DNA of 64,000 bases from Atopsyche davidsoni (GCA_022113835.1 JAILWY010000026.1:13543001-13607000); one strand, 5' to 3'. Counted from the first letter of the stretch, positions 39,301 through 52,520 are shown. The notes: generated by a model from the sequence alone, not told the origin. Made by a program: numbers and translations.

Positions 39301-40200
39301 CTTATTCTAAGATTGCTTTGTAACTTTTTACAATAAAGAAAGCATTATCTTTTGTAAAAAAAAAGCTGTGGATATATTTATATGTATTGAAACTATTTAA
39401 ATTTAAATTTATTTTATACTGATTCATCATAAATATATGGTTATTTCACTGAGCACATACTCATGCTGAGCCAGTGTTCATGGTTTTCTAAAGGGAAAAT
39501 AGTGTAGTGGGTCCTCAGGTCTTTCTATTCCGCAGTTTTATATTGGAAACAAATGCCTAATAGCATTATTATATAATAATTTCTTTACGAAGCTCCGGCG
39601 CTAAGATCTGATACTACCTTGTAGCGGCCCTTTACACACGCTCAAGGCACATAATGGCAGCCGTGCACGAGCAACAGAATGAGGAGAGCGTGAATTCTTT
39701 TAATTAATAATATTTTTAAAATATTTAATTTGTACAAATAAACATAAAAAAGAAGTTGAATACTGTGACTTCATCTGTTTCCGCTTTCAAAGGCGTCCGC
39801 AGCGCAGGCGAATCCATCTGGGGCGGCGCACAAAGGCTCACTATCTGGCGGGCGCCGCGAGCCGCCCCCGCCCGCCCCCGCCCGCCCCCGCCCGCCCCCG
39901 CCCGCCCCCGCCGTCCCCCGGGCAATCCGGCGGAGCGTCGAAACGCCGCCGTAAATCGTCATAAAACTGTCGCGCTGCATGATGTGACGCTTTGCCGGGG
40001 GTAATTAAACGACAATTTATAGTGGGAGGCGCGAGGGGCGACCCCCGCCCCCGCCCCCGCCCCCTCCCCCGCCCCGCCGTCTGGCCGGGATGACTTCATC
40101 CCCGAGTCATTTTTTTGCAGGCCCTGATAATGAAAGTTTGGATGATTAAATCCAATAGTACGCCTCTGACGTCACTTCCGCAGTGCTCGTAGATTTATTA
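39301..40200. other. GC-rich island (about 39600-40190) with two C-rich tandem tracts
   Basis: Tracts at about 39857-39912 (CGCCCGCCCC units) and 40042-40076 (CCCCCG units). Between them are AT motifs such as GTAAATCGTCATAAAAC near 39950. The AT/GC mosaic matches the other islands in this desert. Confidence 0.45.
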
Positions 40201-41020
40201 AGTTTTTTTTTTAATAAAATAGGAAGCTTTCGTTATTGGGCGTTTCATCTGAGATATTCAATATTTATTACTTAAAGTCTTTTGAGTAAGAGATTGATTT
40301 ACAAAATATCTTTAATTATTTAATAAAAAATAAATATTTAGAAAATAATAATTTTGGGCTATTAAATAATAACGTATTATTTTGTAGTCAGGGTCAAAAC
40401 TGATGAATATTTTCACACGTCGATTTAAAATAGAATATCAATTAGAAAAAAAGATGACCATTTATAATAATAATAATTAATAATTATTAACATTATTTAG
40501 TGTACGTTGCAGTGTTGTCACCACAATGATGTCACCACGGAAGGAATTGCGCGTGCACTTGTCGTGGTCAGGAAATGAGACGCACGCCACGCTGACGTTA
40601 CTTCAGCGAGCGTCGCATCATATTTCCTGTACTTGTGTATTGAAGTTTGATCTTTCTATTTATGTTTTGGATGAATGTACTTTAATTGTGAATTACATTT
40701 CCGATGTATTAGATGACAGGCGGGGCGAGTATTTGTACAGTCACCTGCTAACCAAGCGGGCGATTAACAGCGGGGCTCGTGCGTGCCGGCGAGGGTGTGC
40801 TGGCCGCGGGGTGATGGGGTGATGGGGTGGCAGGGTGACGGGTGACGGGGTGGCGGCGCACTGTACTCAGCAGTAAATTCGGAGCTGTCTCTACGAAGAC
40901 GCGGGGAGACGGGTGGCTGCGGAAATAGATTTGAGGGGACCTGCGGATCCGGCGGTGCTGGGCGGTGATTGCGCCCGCTGAGTGCTTTGTAGCCGGAGTC
41001 ACCCTGTATGTACCCAATCA
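40201..41020. other. AT-rich DNA then GC-rich island (about 40500-41010)
   Basis: The island includes a short tandem tract of GGGGTGAT/GGGTGACG units at about 40808-40855. Frames through it show no domain. Confidence 0.4.
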
Positions 41021-42090
41021 GGAGTGCCAACTATTGGGTTTACTAGAAAAGCTGTCGATCAATTATATAATTTTACTCAAAAGTGCAGAATTTAATATAT
41101 ATTTAAATATATATTTTTTTAGCTCATTCTCATTTGGGGGAGAAAAACAAAAAAGTAGAATGTACTGTAAATTTGATAAAAATATATCAAATTAATATTT
41201 ATAAAAAAGTTTAAAAATGTTATAAAGTATTGGACGAAAATCATCATCATATATAAAACCACCATACGTTTGCCTGAGATAATAATACAACGATCAATGT
41301 TCATTATATACTTTTAATCACTAGATATTCTCTTGTCTCTACTTGTTTAAAAGCTAAAAATCAAAAAAAAAAATCGTTTTTTTAAATATTCATGAATAAA
41401 ATTTCAATAAACCGTGCCACTATGTTAAGCAAAAACATTATCGAATTACTTTCGAGGTCCATTGTGATTTTACTAGCGTAAGGTCAATATTTTCTGTATC
41501 GAGAGAACGTCGAAGGACGCAGCGCGTAAATACAAATATATTTATTTTATTTGTCACGGGGAGAGAGTATAAAACATAAAAAAAAAACAAACACTCGTAT
41601 TCCGATTTGAAATCAAGCTCCGTCCTCTTCATAAATATCCGAAAGGAGCGCACTTTACTTCTCGATCAATCCGCCCGGCCAGGAGAGCGGAGCAGATGCT
41701 GCCCCACTAAATATTCGAATTTATCTTTTCCAAAAACGGAAAAAGATAAAAGGCATCCTGTCGTAATCGAAAGGGCCGAGTGCGCGCGCCAGGCAGTAAC
41801 GCACGCCATCGCCCGTCATATCTCCTGCTTTGCCCGGCGGCCGTCAGAAGCGCGCGGCCCCTCGCACCTGAAGCGGCAATTGTCACGATTCTTTCGCGTC
41901 TGATATGGCCCGTCTCTCCGGGCCTGCGTGGATCCCCCCCCCGCCTTGAGGCGCGTTCATATCGGTGGCTCTTGATTGGATGGCTTGACGACGGGTTGTT
42001 TGGGATTTTATGCGTTATTGCCATCGGTATAGTGCAATCTTTTCGCAATGAATAAGAGCACACCCTCAAATAAACGATATTATTAATAAA
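41021..42090. other. AT-rich DNA then GC-rich island (about 41600-42060)
   Basis: The island is CpG-rich, carries an 8-9 bp C tract near 41934-41942, and has open frames on both strands of about 90-120 codons without recognisable similarity. It ends directly beside a Helitron terminus. Confidence 0.4.
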
Positions 42091-42512
42091 CTAGAAATGT
42101 AGCCCGTCACAGAATGACGTATTCGATGAACGATGCAATAGTGTTGGAACATATGTTTGGCTGAATACTCGAAAATGCTGCTCACGTTTTCCCTCCAATT
42201 CATTGCATGACATTTTTGTCACATTTCGTGTCACAAACAACGCATCACTTTCTCTGCACTGTTCTTTATTTAAAAAGTTCTAAATTTGAAATTCTCGCGG
42301 TGAACAACAGAATTCTAAAGCTAAAGCATATTTTATTCAATTAGTTTATGAATGAAAATATTATCCTATCATCTTCAAATTCGCCACATAACTGCGGAAA
42401 AATTTACTGAACTTACTTGCAAAAAATCAGCGTTGTATCTTGTAAGATATTCTATAGAGAACCAAAAAATGAAACATACATACACACACACAATGGATAT
42501 TATTATTATAGA
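42091..42512 (-). mobile_element. non-autonomous Helitron (422 bp, minus strand)
   Basis: Read on the minus strand it starts TCTATAATAATAATATCC at 42512 after an A, and ends CTAG at 42091 before a T, as expected for insertion between A and T. A hairpin (CGTCA...TGACG) sits 10-11 nt before CTAG. Its first 150 nt and last 180 nt match the Helitron at 55108-55788, while most of the middle is absent. No helicase gene remains. Confidence 0.88.
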
Positions 42513-42721
42513 TGACACATGCTTAAATCGATATTTCATATATTCATATATGTTTAGTTTATATTCATATATGTTAAGCGATATAACCCTTAAATCTCGC
42601 TGGAGATACACCAAATGTTATGTCGTCTCAGTTGACACTCGATACAGAATTATGGCTGTATATAATGAGAATTTTTAAGGTACCATGAGTTGACCGCGTC
42701 ACAAAATGAAAAAAATTTGAC
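42513..42721. other. short spacer between Helitron and LINE fragment
   Basis: AT-rich, no feature seen. Confidence 0.4.
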
Positions 42722-42946
42722 GTTGGTAAAGAAGCGGGAGGTCCCAATTTTGGGCACATTTTTTGTAACAGTAAATATAGCATCCTCCAGCTGATTGTCC
42801 AAGGAAAAATCGAAGGAAAAGGAGGCATTGGAAGAAGAAAGTTCACGTGGATGCGGGGTTTGCGCCAATGGTTGAAGATCGGAAGTGTCGTCGAATTGGT
42901 GAGACCCCTACCTCTTATTAGGAGAGGCATCAAAAGTAGAATATAA
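42722..42946 (+). mobile_element. LINE (non-LTR retrotransposon) 3' fragment, reverse-transcriptase C-terminal tail
   Basis: The frame encodes a segment (YSILQLIVQGKIEGKGGIGR at about 42776-42835, then a Trp-containing basic stretch) that resembles the C-terminal tail of insect non-LTR reverse transcriptases (pattern GK-EG-R--GRR---W---L--W). It runs to a TAA at 42944-42946. Only the last 75 codons are present, as usual for 5'-truncated LINE insertions. Homologous sequence flanks the hAT at 60024-61585. Confidence 0.72.
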
Positions 42947-43019
42947 GTTTTTTTTATGCAACTTTTGCACAAGGTAAATTATTCAGTGCTCTGATCAGAA
43001 AATAAAATTAGTAAATGTA

Positions 43020-43304
43020 TTAAAGTATGTAGAGCACGCGATGAGTGTGGACAGAGCTCTGGCCGGGCAGGGAGGACATAGCGGTGAGTTAGCGCAGGAC
43101 CCGAGTGATCCGTTCCAATAGCGGTGACAGCTCGGCGTTCGCGTGTCCACCGGAGAGGACTTAGCTGTTACATTATAGCAGTGCCGCGGGAGCTGGTAAT
43201 GTTGCCAGCTATCTTCCACTTATCCTTTATTTTGAGTTGCCAACATTCAAATAAACAATCGTTACTTAATCGCCGAATAACATCGTCCGTGCCGAAACGT
43301 CAGG

Positions 43305-43308
<4 letters not shown>
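43020..43308. other. GC-richer block, possible regulatory element
   Basis: CpG-containing sequence with no recognised frame, ending at the microsatellite. Confidence 0.3.

Positions 43309-43379
<71 letters not shown>
43309..43379. repeat. compound (AC)n(AT)n microsatellite
   Basis: About 14 AC units run directly into about 21 AT units. It should be length-polymorphic. Confidence 0.97.
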
Positions 43380-43382
<3 letters not shown>

Positions 43383-44880
43383 GTTAGTGTAAACTATATG
43401 TTTTTATAGGTAGTGCAACGAACGATGCGGCAAATATTCATTAAGATTTTCAATTAGCTCTTTGCTGTGGTTGAGCACCGGTTTAAACAAGCCGCAAGTA
43501 AATCGATGCAGGAAAGCGGCTTAGCCGGAACTCGATTTTTTCGTAAATAGATTAGATTTTAAGTGTACAGGGGTTGAATGCAGGCAACTACTAAGAGATT
43601 CGTGCAGGGATTGATTTATTGCTGTGTATTTTCTGAAAGTTTTAAATTTAATATTTAAGATCTATGATTCTTATTGTCTTTAGTAGATTGTTTTATTTTT
43701 AAGTATAAAGTTGTTTTGTTACCAAGGCTATTTAGATTACTTCGATGTGTTATCTAATCATTGTTCCATACAATACAATTATTATCAAATATTAATTATT
43801 CTAATTTCATACATAAATGTATATACAGTTTTCATTTAGTTATATTTCTGATTCACCGGTAAATATATTTCTGAACGCCACTTATAATAAAAATATAAAA
43901 ATATTAAAAACTTGTAAAATGTAAGTAATATAACATAATTTTATTCATTTTATGAAAGCAGTTAGGTCCAAAGGTAATTTTTCTTTAATAAAACGTAACG
44001 ACGGCCAATTAGCGTGACGAATTTTTTCGTGACGCGCACCTGGCAGCAGCAAAGGGAAGCCCCCCGTGCTAACATTTGGAATACAGATGCTTTATGGAAT
44101 ACACAAATTAATCTTGTGATGAAATAATTGTGTACATTTTTTAAATTCACGTCGCCGAGTCGCGGGGCTGTTTTAAATTATTTGGTCATTTTGCAGAGAA
44201 ATGTTGCAAGATAAATGCGATTTATATTTGCAATGGACGTTAACAAGTGGACAACTGCGTAGATCTCCATCACGTAGCAGGTTGGATGTAATTTACGTAG
44301 AAATTTGAAGTATTAAAATTTAATAATACTGTGGTATTCGCAGTATTTATATTTAAAAAATATTTATAACAACAATAATATATATTTATATTTATTACCA
44401 AAAAACAATGAGTATGTTAATTTCATGGTTAATTTTATAAATGCTCTGAAAGTATTTAATTGTCTCGTATGTTCAATAGAAAGGAAAATTTATCGAAAGA
44501 ACACCTTCCCAGGTAATTTTTTATATAATTTCCCTATACATATATTTTCTTATTATTTAATCGCTGGAAAAATAAATAGACCACCACAACTTTTATTACT
44601 TCGAACTGCGAACATATTTATTATATTTTTATGCTTGTAATCAGTTATAATTATTAAAAAATTAACATATTTTTAATAAGAAATGTCTGTACAGTAAAAT
44701 TATTCCTTACTGAAAAAATAAAATTTCACACAAAATAGCTTTTTTAAAAAAAGTGACAAATAGCTTATATTGCGGAACCTAAATGCTGACATAATTAAAT
44801 TTATTTTGGCCATAATTCAATTTTTATTAAAGTATAAAACAATTATGCCATCCATAAAGAAAAATTACACAATTCTTTCC
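43380..44880. other. AT-rich DNA with small GC-richer patches
   Basis: Patches at about 43420-43530 and 43980-44290. No gene or repeat terminus recognised. Confidence 0.4.
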
Positions 44881-46140
44881 CGAAGTAAGCGCAGAGAGTT
44901 TCATAAATACGCGAGAATAAATTAAACCGAAGCTTCCTAAACAAAGACACTTAATGTCTCATGGGCAGAAAAAACAGTCTCCGCAGACGGATAGTCGACA
45001 ACAGTCTCGGAGATCTTTTTAATCCGCCATAAGAAAAGTCCTTACATTCATCAAAAAATATAATAACGGCTCTGTAAAGTTTCCGCATGCAGAAGAGAGT
45101 TGGTTTCTAACGTCGGATCTCGGATGCCTTAATGTGCGGATAATAAATGTGATGCATGGCCCTTAATGTATTATACATTACGCGGAATGGACGAACTTCG
45201 ACCGGGACGTCATCGTCTATGCCAGGCCGACCTGACGGAGCCGGTTCGATTGCCGTTCGTCGGTTTTATTGGTGCCCGAGACTGCTTTGTTGATTGCAGG
45301 AAGCTGCAGTCGTAGTTCTGGCTGTTAAAAAACTTTTCCAAAAAAATGCTATGTTTCGCTCCCCTCACCTCAATCATTAAAGGTAAAGATTCATAAACAA
45401 AACAAAAAAATATTTAGGGGCAGCAAATACTCTAACGCAAAAGTGATTTTTGAATTGAATAAGAGGTGTAACATAAGTTTGAATCTGCTTAAAAAAATTG
45501 ATGTCGTAACTGATTACATCGATCTGTTTCAAGATACTGCGATTCTATACATCACGGCAGCAATATCAAACACATTTCAAACAAAGTCTCAGCAATAAAA
45601 TGGCAGCCCGCGCACGAAGCGCGCCATTGTTTCCCGACGCAGATAAAGTTGGAGTAATATTTCTTTGAATAATTAACAAACACAACTCACACAGATCGCA
45701 AAAGATACACAATAAAATTGACATTGTAATACGAGGCAGCGAATATATCACCGTTCGGAAAACTCTCAACTGTGGAGGCCGCGCGGGGCAGACAGAGAGA
45801 GAGAGAGTCTCGCTCTCGCTCCGCCGCGGTTAACCCATCTCCGCTGTGTGAACTTATCTCTTTTCCTTCGTTAAAATATTGTTTTTCATTTAGCCAAAAA
45901 GACATAACTTTCCACTTTTATTGCCCCGCTCCGGCGGTGTATCTGTGTGCGTCCGTGAGCTCCGCGCCGCGTGCATCCGTCTCCCTTCCAGGACCTTCCG
46001 CGGGGATTATCCCGAGCCGACATTTTGAATTTTTTTCATCACGAGAATGTGTTTTGGAAGACGTTCGTTTGTATCTGCGTCTTGCAGGCGGTCGCCGCTG
46101 GCAATTAAATTTACATTAATTTTTACTTTATAAACATGGC
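44881..46140. other. GC-rich islands (about 44880-45340 and 45590-46140)
   Basis: Both mix CpG clusters with AT motifs. The second has a short (GA)n at about 45793-45808. Open frames such as plus 45772-46119 show no family similarity. Candidate regulatory DNA. Confidence 0.4.
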
Positions 46141-47700
46141 CGAAAGAGATCGCGCTGCACCCGCAATAAAATTTCGCTAATTCTGATCTTAATTTGTTTG
46201 TTTCCCGGGAAGCGTGTTTGGATGCGGAGTTTAATTTTTTGATAATTGTTCTTTTCGAATTGTACCGACAAGAAGCAATGGCTGCTCCAAAGTGCCTCGA
46301 TTATAGCAACTGCCGGGATAAAAAATATAAAAAAATCGTCATTTCATTCAATCATATTTAATTTCGAATGTACGTAACCATTGAACGTTTTATCAATTAA
46401 TTATTTACCACAGAGCTGTTATTGGATCAAGTTTGTTATAAATTTTAATAAATTATAAAAATAACACATTTGATGTTGTCCATTCCGGTACAATTTCAGA
46501 TTTTTAAATGTTATCAATAGATTTATTGTCCCTGTAAACTACAACATCACGTAATGCCTCAATATTATGAGAACACATTTAGTATTCAGTAATAAACATT
46601 ATCAGATGCTGCAAATATAATTTAAAAAAAACAGTACGCTAATACTTGGGTATTAGAAACTTTGCATTACACTGAAAGCTTTAAAATATTTTGTATTAGA
46701 TATTTGAAATATACCTGTTATTAAAAAAAATCTTAAAAGTTTTTACTAGATTGTGAGGGCTTCTCGAGTACAAAGCCGCGCACCTTTGTTCTCCCGGCAA
46801 AATGAAAGACAGACCTTATCTCGGGGGCTCCATTTCTAAAATAACATTTTAATGAATCTTATCAGAAGATACTGTAGCGTAGCGTGTCTATGGCGTCACA
46901 TTTTTTTATAATACATCCCTGAATTTTCCCTCCTTTTTCATCCGCTCGAAAAGAGTTATAAAATTCATTAGTTTGATGACTTGAATGATGATTGGCCGCG
47001 CCGGAGACGCGCCCCCCGCCCCGGGGAGGGCGGCATTAGCATGCAAACTGCCCCCGCCCGGCTTCACCCACATTCTCCCGGCTTTTCACCTTAGATGCTT
47101 CTGGAAAAATCGAGATGTGACGCAACCTTTTGTGGCCTCCCGGAAACTTTTCGAATTTAATCCGGTCGCGATAATTTAAGATAGGATCGCGAGGACTCGC
47201 AGCCCGTCGTGAAATATTGTTCAGCGCGAACTCCCACATAAGACGACGTCTCATACTTTTAAATACATAAATAAAAACAATTTTTTTAATTTTGATATTT
47301 AAAAACGAGTAAAATAAAAAGTTCACCGGTGCCGCGGGAAAGAAAGTGATATTGCAAGCATCTTAACGGCGTTGACAACTATCATGATGTAATCTCGCCC
47401 CCCGCAGAGATTCCGGAAGAAAGAGAGGAGGGAGCTCAATAACACGGGCGCAAATGTCTCCATCCTCACCGGACCGGCCGGCAATATGGTGTCCGCGGCC
47501 ATAACGTGCGCTCATCTGCTATTGCTTTATTTAGCAGCGCCGATGCTGGATATTGTCTCTGCCTAATGGCGGCCCGCGCCAGCCAGCGAATTACGCCCAC
47601 AGATGTCAGTGCCGGAAAAAAGATTCTGCGCTCCGACTCGCTTATTGTTTCTGCGGATGAATTTGTCTGAGGCAATAATTTTTTTGATTGGATTTCGCTT
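46141..47700. other. AT-rich DNA then GC-rich island (about 46750-47680)
   Basis: The island is nearly 1 kb, CpG-rich, with purine-rich GAAGAAAGAGAGGAGGGAGC near 47415. Minus-strand frames (47036-47326, 47466-47675) have no recognisable domain. Confidence 0.4.
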
Positions 47701-47909
47701 AGTATTAGATTTCTAATACAACCTATTCGTTTCTTTATTTTAATAAATAACTATAAGCAATGAATGGTTAACCACACAGACACTCACACATATAAATTTA
47801 TTGATACGTATATATTTAACGATAAACGATCTTACAGATGTAAGATATTTTTTAAATGAATATATTTTATTATTTTATGTAATAATAATATTCCGTCTTT
47901 TGAGGGGGA

Positions 47910-47937
47910 GAGAGGGTGGTTTTTACGCCACCCTCTC
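47910..47937. repeat. 10-bp perfect hairpin
   Basis: GAGAGGGTGG at 47910-47919 pairs with CCACCCTCTC at 47928-47937 around an 8-nt loop. It lies inside AT-rich DNA. Confidence 0.7.
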
Positions 47938-48111
47938 GAGTATGCTTGAATTTTCCATCGCTAGATGTCACCGCGAGCCGCTATTTCGTATCAGGTGCGA
48001 ATCATATTTTTTTCAATAAATCCTTAACATAATAGAAAAATCTAATTTAAAAGTTTTTACAAACGGTTCAACTAATAAAAGCTGAGAATCGCGGTAGTTG
48101 CAGATTTTATT

Positions 48112-48345
48112 TTAAATAGAGAAAATTAGATTGGTCTGGCGCACTCGTTCAATGGGAATTTTGCTCGAGATACCCGTGTCTGTAAAAAGTTCTTTCGAGT
48201 TGTAAAGCTCTTCTAAATACTGCGTCGATTGTCTTAAAAGTTTAATCCATCTCTTGAATTGAATTGAACCCATCGTAAGGTCATCAAAATATGCGGATAA
48301 GTTGGGTATGGCTATTATTGTTGTCGTCGAATGGTTTGAATACAT
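48112..48345 (-). CDS. unidentified 77-codon frame with adjacent poly(A) signal
   Basis: I do not recognise the product. From ATG at 48345 the minus strand reads MYSNHSTTTIIAIPNLSAYF and continues to TAA at 48114-48112; AATAAA follows within a few bases (minus strand, about 48111-48106). Composition is protein-like (Trp, Arg, Asp, Gln, Glu present; predicted helices such as FKRWIKLLRQSTQYLEELY at about residues 35-53), unlike the chance frames nearby. It could be a small gene, the terminal exon of a minus-strand gene with upstream exons at higher coordinates, or a fragment of an old mobile element. A weak CAATAATAG acceptor lies inside the frame; the ATG context is poor. Confidence 0.35.
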   Translation of the reverse strand: MYSNHSTTTIIAIPNLSAYFDDLTMGSIQFKRWIKLLRQSTQYLEELYNSKELFTDTGISSKIPIERVRQTNLIFSI

Positions 48346-48359
48346 ACAAGTGATTATAC

Positions 48360-49010
48360 ATGAAAATTAATGTTTGTGTTTTAAACTATTTCTGATGCAA
48401 ACTTTTATGTTTAACGATTTAAGAGTATAAGAAATTGTATTTTTTAAATGAAAAAAATAGGCTTAAGAATATTAGAAAAACATATTTTACTTTGTTATTC
48501 TTGAAATAACTCACAATTAAATCTTGTTGAAGGACAAGGTATTTGATTGGTGAAGATCCATTTTTTATAACGATATAAAGGTAACTTTGTATTCTTTCTT
48601 CACTTATTTATTATATTTTTTGCATGACTAGTTTCGACCTACAGACTTGGTCATCATCAGATGCATAACTAAACATACTTAAATATTGCAATGAAGCCCT
48701 ATTGCACATAAAACAATTCAATAATGCAAATAACTTTTTTGCAGTTAAAATATAAAATATAATTTTCAAAAGATTATGAATTTAAAATTTTACCCGTAGT
48801 ATGAGTAATTTTTTTTTCTCAAAAGTTTTATTTTATACACAATTCGATTAACAAAGAAATTTACCTAGAAACCTTCATGCAGTGACAGCGTTTAACAAGT
48901 AATGTTAGTTTAAATTCAAGACGGCGTTTTAAGGTAGTTTATAAGGATTTTGTATTTATATGTTCCAATACGTTTTTTTCATTAAATAAATCACGCAAAT
49001 AAAATAAATC
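48360..49010. other. AT-rich DNA with a possible dispersed-repeat word
   Basis: The phrase ACTAGTTTCGACC followed by GGTCATCATCAG at about 48626-48660 looks like a terminus seen in dispersed insect repeats, but no second end was found. Confidence 0.25.
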
Positions 49011-49800
49011 AGATTTATAAAGTCAGTGTCGGCGCTGGCCGTGCACCTGGCGGGTGCACCGTCGGCTTCCTCTATTGTTTTAATTGATTCCCAACAGCCA
49101 TTAGCATTCGTCTGTACCCCGCCTGCATATTAAAGCCGTTGGAAAATATCTAGCGCATCCACCCGCGCCCCGAAGCCTGCACTTCACCGCACCCCAACCC
49201 CCGGGTCTGCACCTCCTTATCCAATAATCCTTCCCGGCCTTGGACCTTCATCCAGGGTGTGCGCCGAGTCTGGCTCTGATTAGCTAATTATGCTTTTGAT
49301 TATTAAATTGCATATAAAGAGATTTTACGAAGTACAAATGTTGGGAATGGTGATACATCACCGAAAGGAAGACTGGCGATTTCGTATTTAAAATCGTCCA
49401 AGCAGCAGCACTAATGCAATGTAATTAAAAGTCTGCTTTTTTATAACAGCATTGATAATACGGAGTGTTCATTTGCAAGTATTTGTATCAGCGATATGTA
49501 AAAAAATAATTTCGGAAATGTTTAAATTACCTAAAAATATACATTAATTAATATTAACAACGTTTTGTGAGAATCAAGGGTAGCCCTGCAAGTGGGCGGT
49601 GCTCTCGGCGGTGGTGCACTGCTTAGCAGGAAAATCCCGTGAAATATCCTGGAACTGGGAGTACCTGGTCTTCCTGGACACGTAGTCTCCATTGTGGAGA
49701 AACAATAGTCAGGATCCTCACCCCTGGGCCTTGACACGGTGCATGACCGGTCACCGGCCACCCATGCCACCCACTCGCTACCTGCATTCAGAAATCATAA
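49011..49800. other. GC-rich islands (about 49020-49280 and 49565-49795)
   Basis: The first mixes CpG clusters with TTAATTGATT-type motifs. The second has a 79-codon minus-strand frame (49531-49770) that I cannot place; it could be a repeat fragment. Confidence 0.35.
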
Positions 49801-50390
49801 TTGTTGTGCTAATGCGGGCGATATCAATGTGAGGTGAGGTTTTTCATATTCTTAAATTTATCGTCTTTAATAAATATTAAATTGATATTCATACATCTTA
49901 TTTCAAGAGTCAAACATACACGTCAAAATTAAAAAAATCTGAATGCAAAGATTTTACGCAGCTAAATTATTGAAGATTGGTATCATTTATTTTATAATTT
50001 TTATACGATATTAGAAATAAAAAAATATACAAGAAAGGCAACAAAAAGAATTACTTGAAATCAAAATGATTAAAAGTTTTATATAAAATATAGTTCTGAT
50101 ATAAATATGACAGTGATCTATAACATATTAAATATACAATAATGAGCACTCACAAAAAAATACTAACAAATAATGCTCAATTTGTTTAAATTTATAATTT
50201 TATAAGATATAACAATTTTGTCCGAGAGGTACAAATAATACTTTGAAACAAAGGCATGCTTAGCAAGTTAAGGGTAGTTATTTAATATTATGATTATTTG
50301 CATACAATTAATTTTTCAGACGCTCGCTCGTAGCGGATAAAAAATATAATCAAAAATCGGAATGGAACTACTTTTTTTTTGTACTTAATT
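49801..50390. other. AT-rich non-coding DNA
   Basis: No feature recognised. Confidence 0.5.
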
Positions 50391-52520
50391 TATCGCGCTT
50401 TGGAATGAAATAACGGCAACGCGACGTGAAGATACAAAGCAATATTTGGATTTATACAACGGTGAAAGTATTCCGAGGGTTCATCTGCAGATACGGCGGC
50501 GAGGCTGCGGAGCGAGCGGCACTATCGCCGGATTCAATCAAACAAGTCGCGAACGTTCCCGGCCCGCGTGCTAAGTATGGTTTTTAAATGCGCCATAAGA
50601 GCAGATTGGCTGAGGAGCACAATGGAGGACCGGGCCGGCGGCGTCTCGGCGTGAGGGAAGGCCGGCATCTCATATGCTGAATGTTATTCCGCTACATACA
50701 TATGAATGGAAGCATGATTTCTCCTGGGTGCAGCAAAGAAGCGACTCGGTTACCGGCGGAGAGACTCGCGCCCCGATCCGCGCTCCGGCTCATATATATT
50801 ATATGAATACCGACGCCCGATATCACCCCATTAAGAGAGGCAGAGAAGCGCCGAGGAGTTTTTATCTTCCATCGTTCACTCGCGCGCTGAAGGCTTCCAT
50901 TAGGCCCGCTACAAAAAGCGCGCTCGGCCGGCGCTCGGCTTATATTATCTTAGCAGTAATAATAAATTAAGCCTAAATTGTACACATTAACTTTTATCTT
51001 TGCGTATTACACGTATTGCGGGTGTGTGGGTGCGGCGCTGTTGCCAGATACTATCTCGTGCATGCCTAAACAAGCATTCAAACCTAAATAGCTAATGAAA
51101 GCGAGAGGCTGCGCGTCACATATACAACGCCTGCGGAAGGGGCGCGCGCCCCGGCTTATGCTCTGATTTCATTTTTTCCCTAATTGTTACGAACGAGCCG
51201 AGGTGGTTTTAATTATCGCAGGTAGAAGTGCAGCGTATGCGTCGGGATGCAAATATAGACGCTTCGAATTAAAAGCATTACTTCTTATGACCGCTACTTT
51301 CATGACTGCGAAACTTTTAATAAGATTCTATTAGCCGCACCGTAACGCGAGGAAGTTAATGATTTATATAGACGCTAAAATTATTTAGATACTTTACGTG
51401 AAAGAGTTTCAGATCGAGCGAGAGATAATTAGCATTACAGATTTTCTTCGGTAAAAATGATTATTGAATCAATTGAATTCGGTCTCTTCCGAGTAACCGG
51501 CAGAAATGAAGGAAAGGATAAGCCGGGGGTGTCAGAGGGCGCAGCGCCCGGGGCGGCACATTTTCATTATTTATGACATCAGAGGTCTTCTCTATTGCCG
51601 AGCCGAGTTAAAGTTAGTGCTAATAATTGTTCTTCGCCGCTGCCTGTCCCCCCGACCCCGCCTTTCAGTACCTTATCTGCAGAGTTACCGGTATTGAAGC
51701 CCGCTTTGATTTGAGCAAACGGAAAATACTGGATTTCCACCCCCTTCCTAAATTTACTTCTGTGTTTTCAGGGGTTTCTATATCGGGTAGATGCCTTATC
51801 GCCGTGAAGCTGAACGCGGCAACTTTGTTATTATTGAGTTCGTTTTCAGGAGTCTAAAAAATACGTCGAGTGTGAAGAAGACGTTTACGTGGTTAATAGT
51901 AAGTTTTATTAAATGAAGTCTTTGTATACAATTATTTAAAATAAAATTTACTAAGAACACTACTTAAAGATAGCAAATCTCTTAATTTCAGTAACAAAAG
52001 TTATGTAAGTTGAAGTGCTCGTTGTACAAATATTTTTAACCTTTCACAGGCCAAGGTACGGCTTGACGCTTTCATTGTGACATTGTCCCGAGGGATTAAA
52101 TAATTCAGGCGTTTAAACTGTTATGCTTATTAAGTAAACACTGAAATATTGTTTATTGTTTAGACGTCGTGCGGTCTGCAAAGCTGCGCGGAGACAGAGG
52201 GAAGAACGAGCGAGGGAGAGCGAGGAGAGCGAGCGGGGAGGGAGAGGGGCGATGGAATTAACACCATATATTACTTGTAATTCCCCTTCGGTTGAAGTTA
52301 TTATGAGAATCGCTAAACGAGGGCGCGTCCCGATGTAACTTACAATACTGCGGCCAACACTTTATTTAAATGTAAATAAAAATTATGCACGCGCTCCGCC
52401 GCCTCGTAGTTCCCAGTTAGAAAGTAACTCCGAATAATGAAAGGAGGAATATAATAAAGGTTTATAGTGATTGTAAGGTAAGGGATGATTGGGTGGCTGC
52501 GAGTGATGCAGCGTCGTCTA
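50391..52520. other. long series of GC-rich islands (50391-51440, 51480-51870, 52150-52520)
   Basis: The densest island group in the window. CpG-rich stretches alternate with AT words (for example CATATATATTATATGAATAC near 50790 and CATTTTCATTATTTATGAC near 51557). A purine-rich GAGCGAGGGAGAGCGAGG tract lies near 52208. Frames of 60-98 codons occur without recognisable similarity. Likely regulatory DNA by texture. Confidence 0.42.

Noticed and set aside
39000..40004. Ala-Pro and Gly-Arg frames in C-rich tracts
   Set aside because: Compositional artefacts of hexamer and decamer repeats.
48112..48345. Assignment to a named retroelement or viral protein
   Set aside because: No motif specific enough to name a family; left as unidentified.
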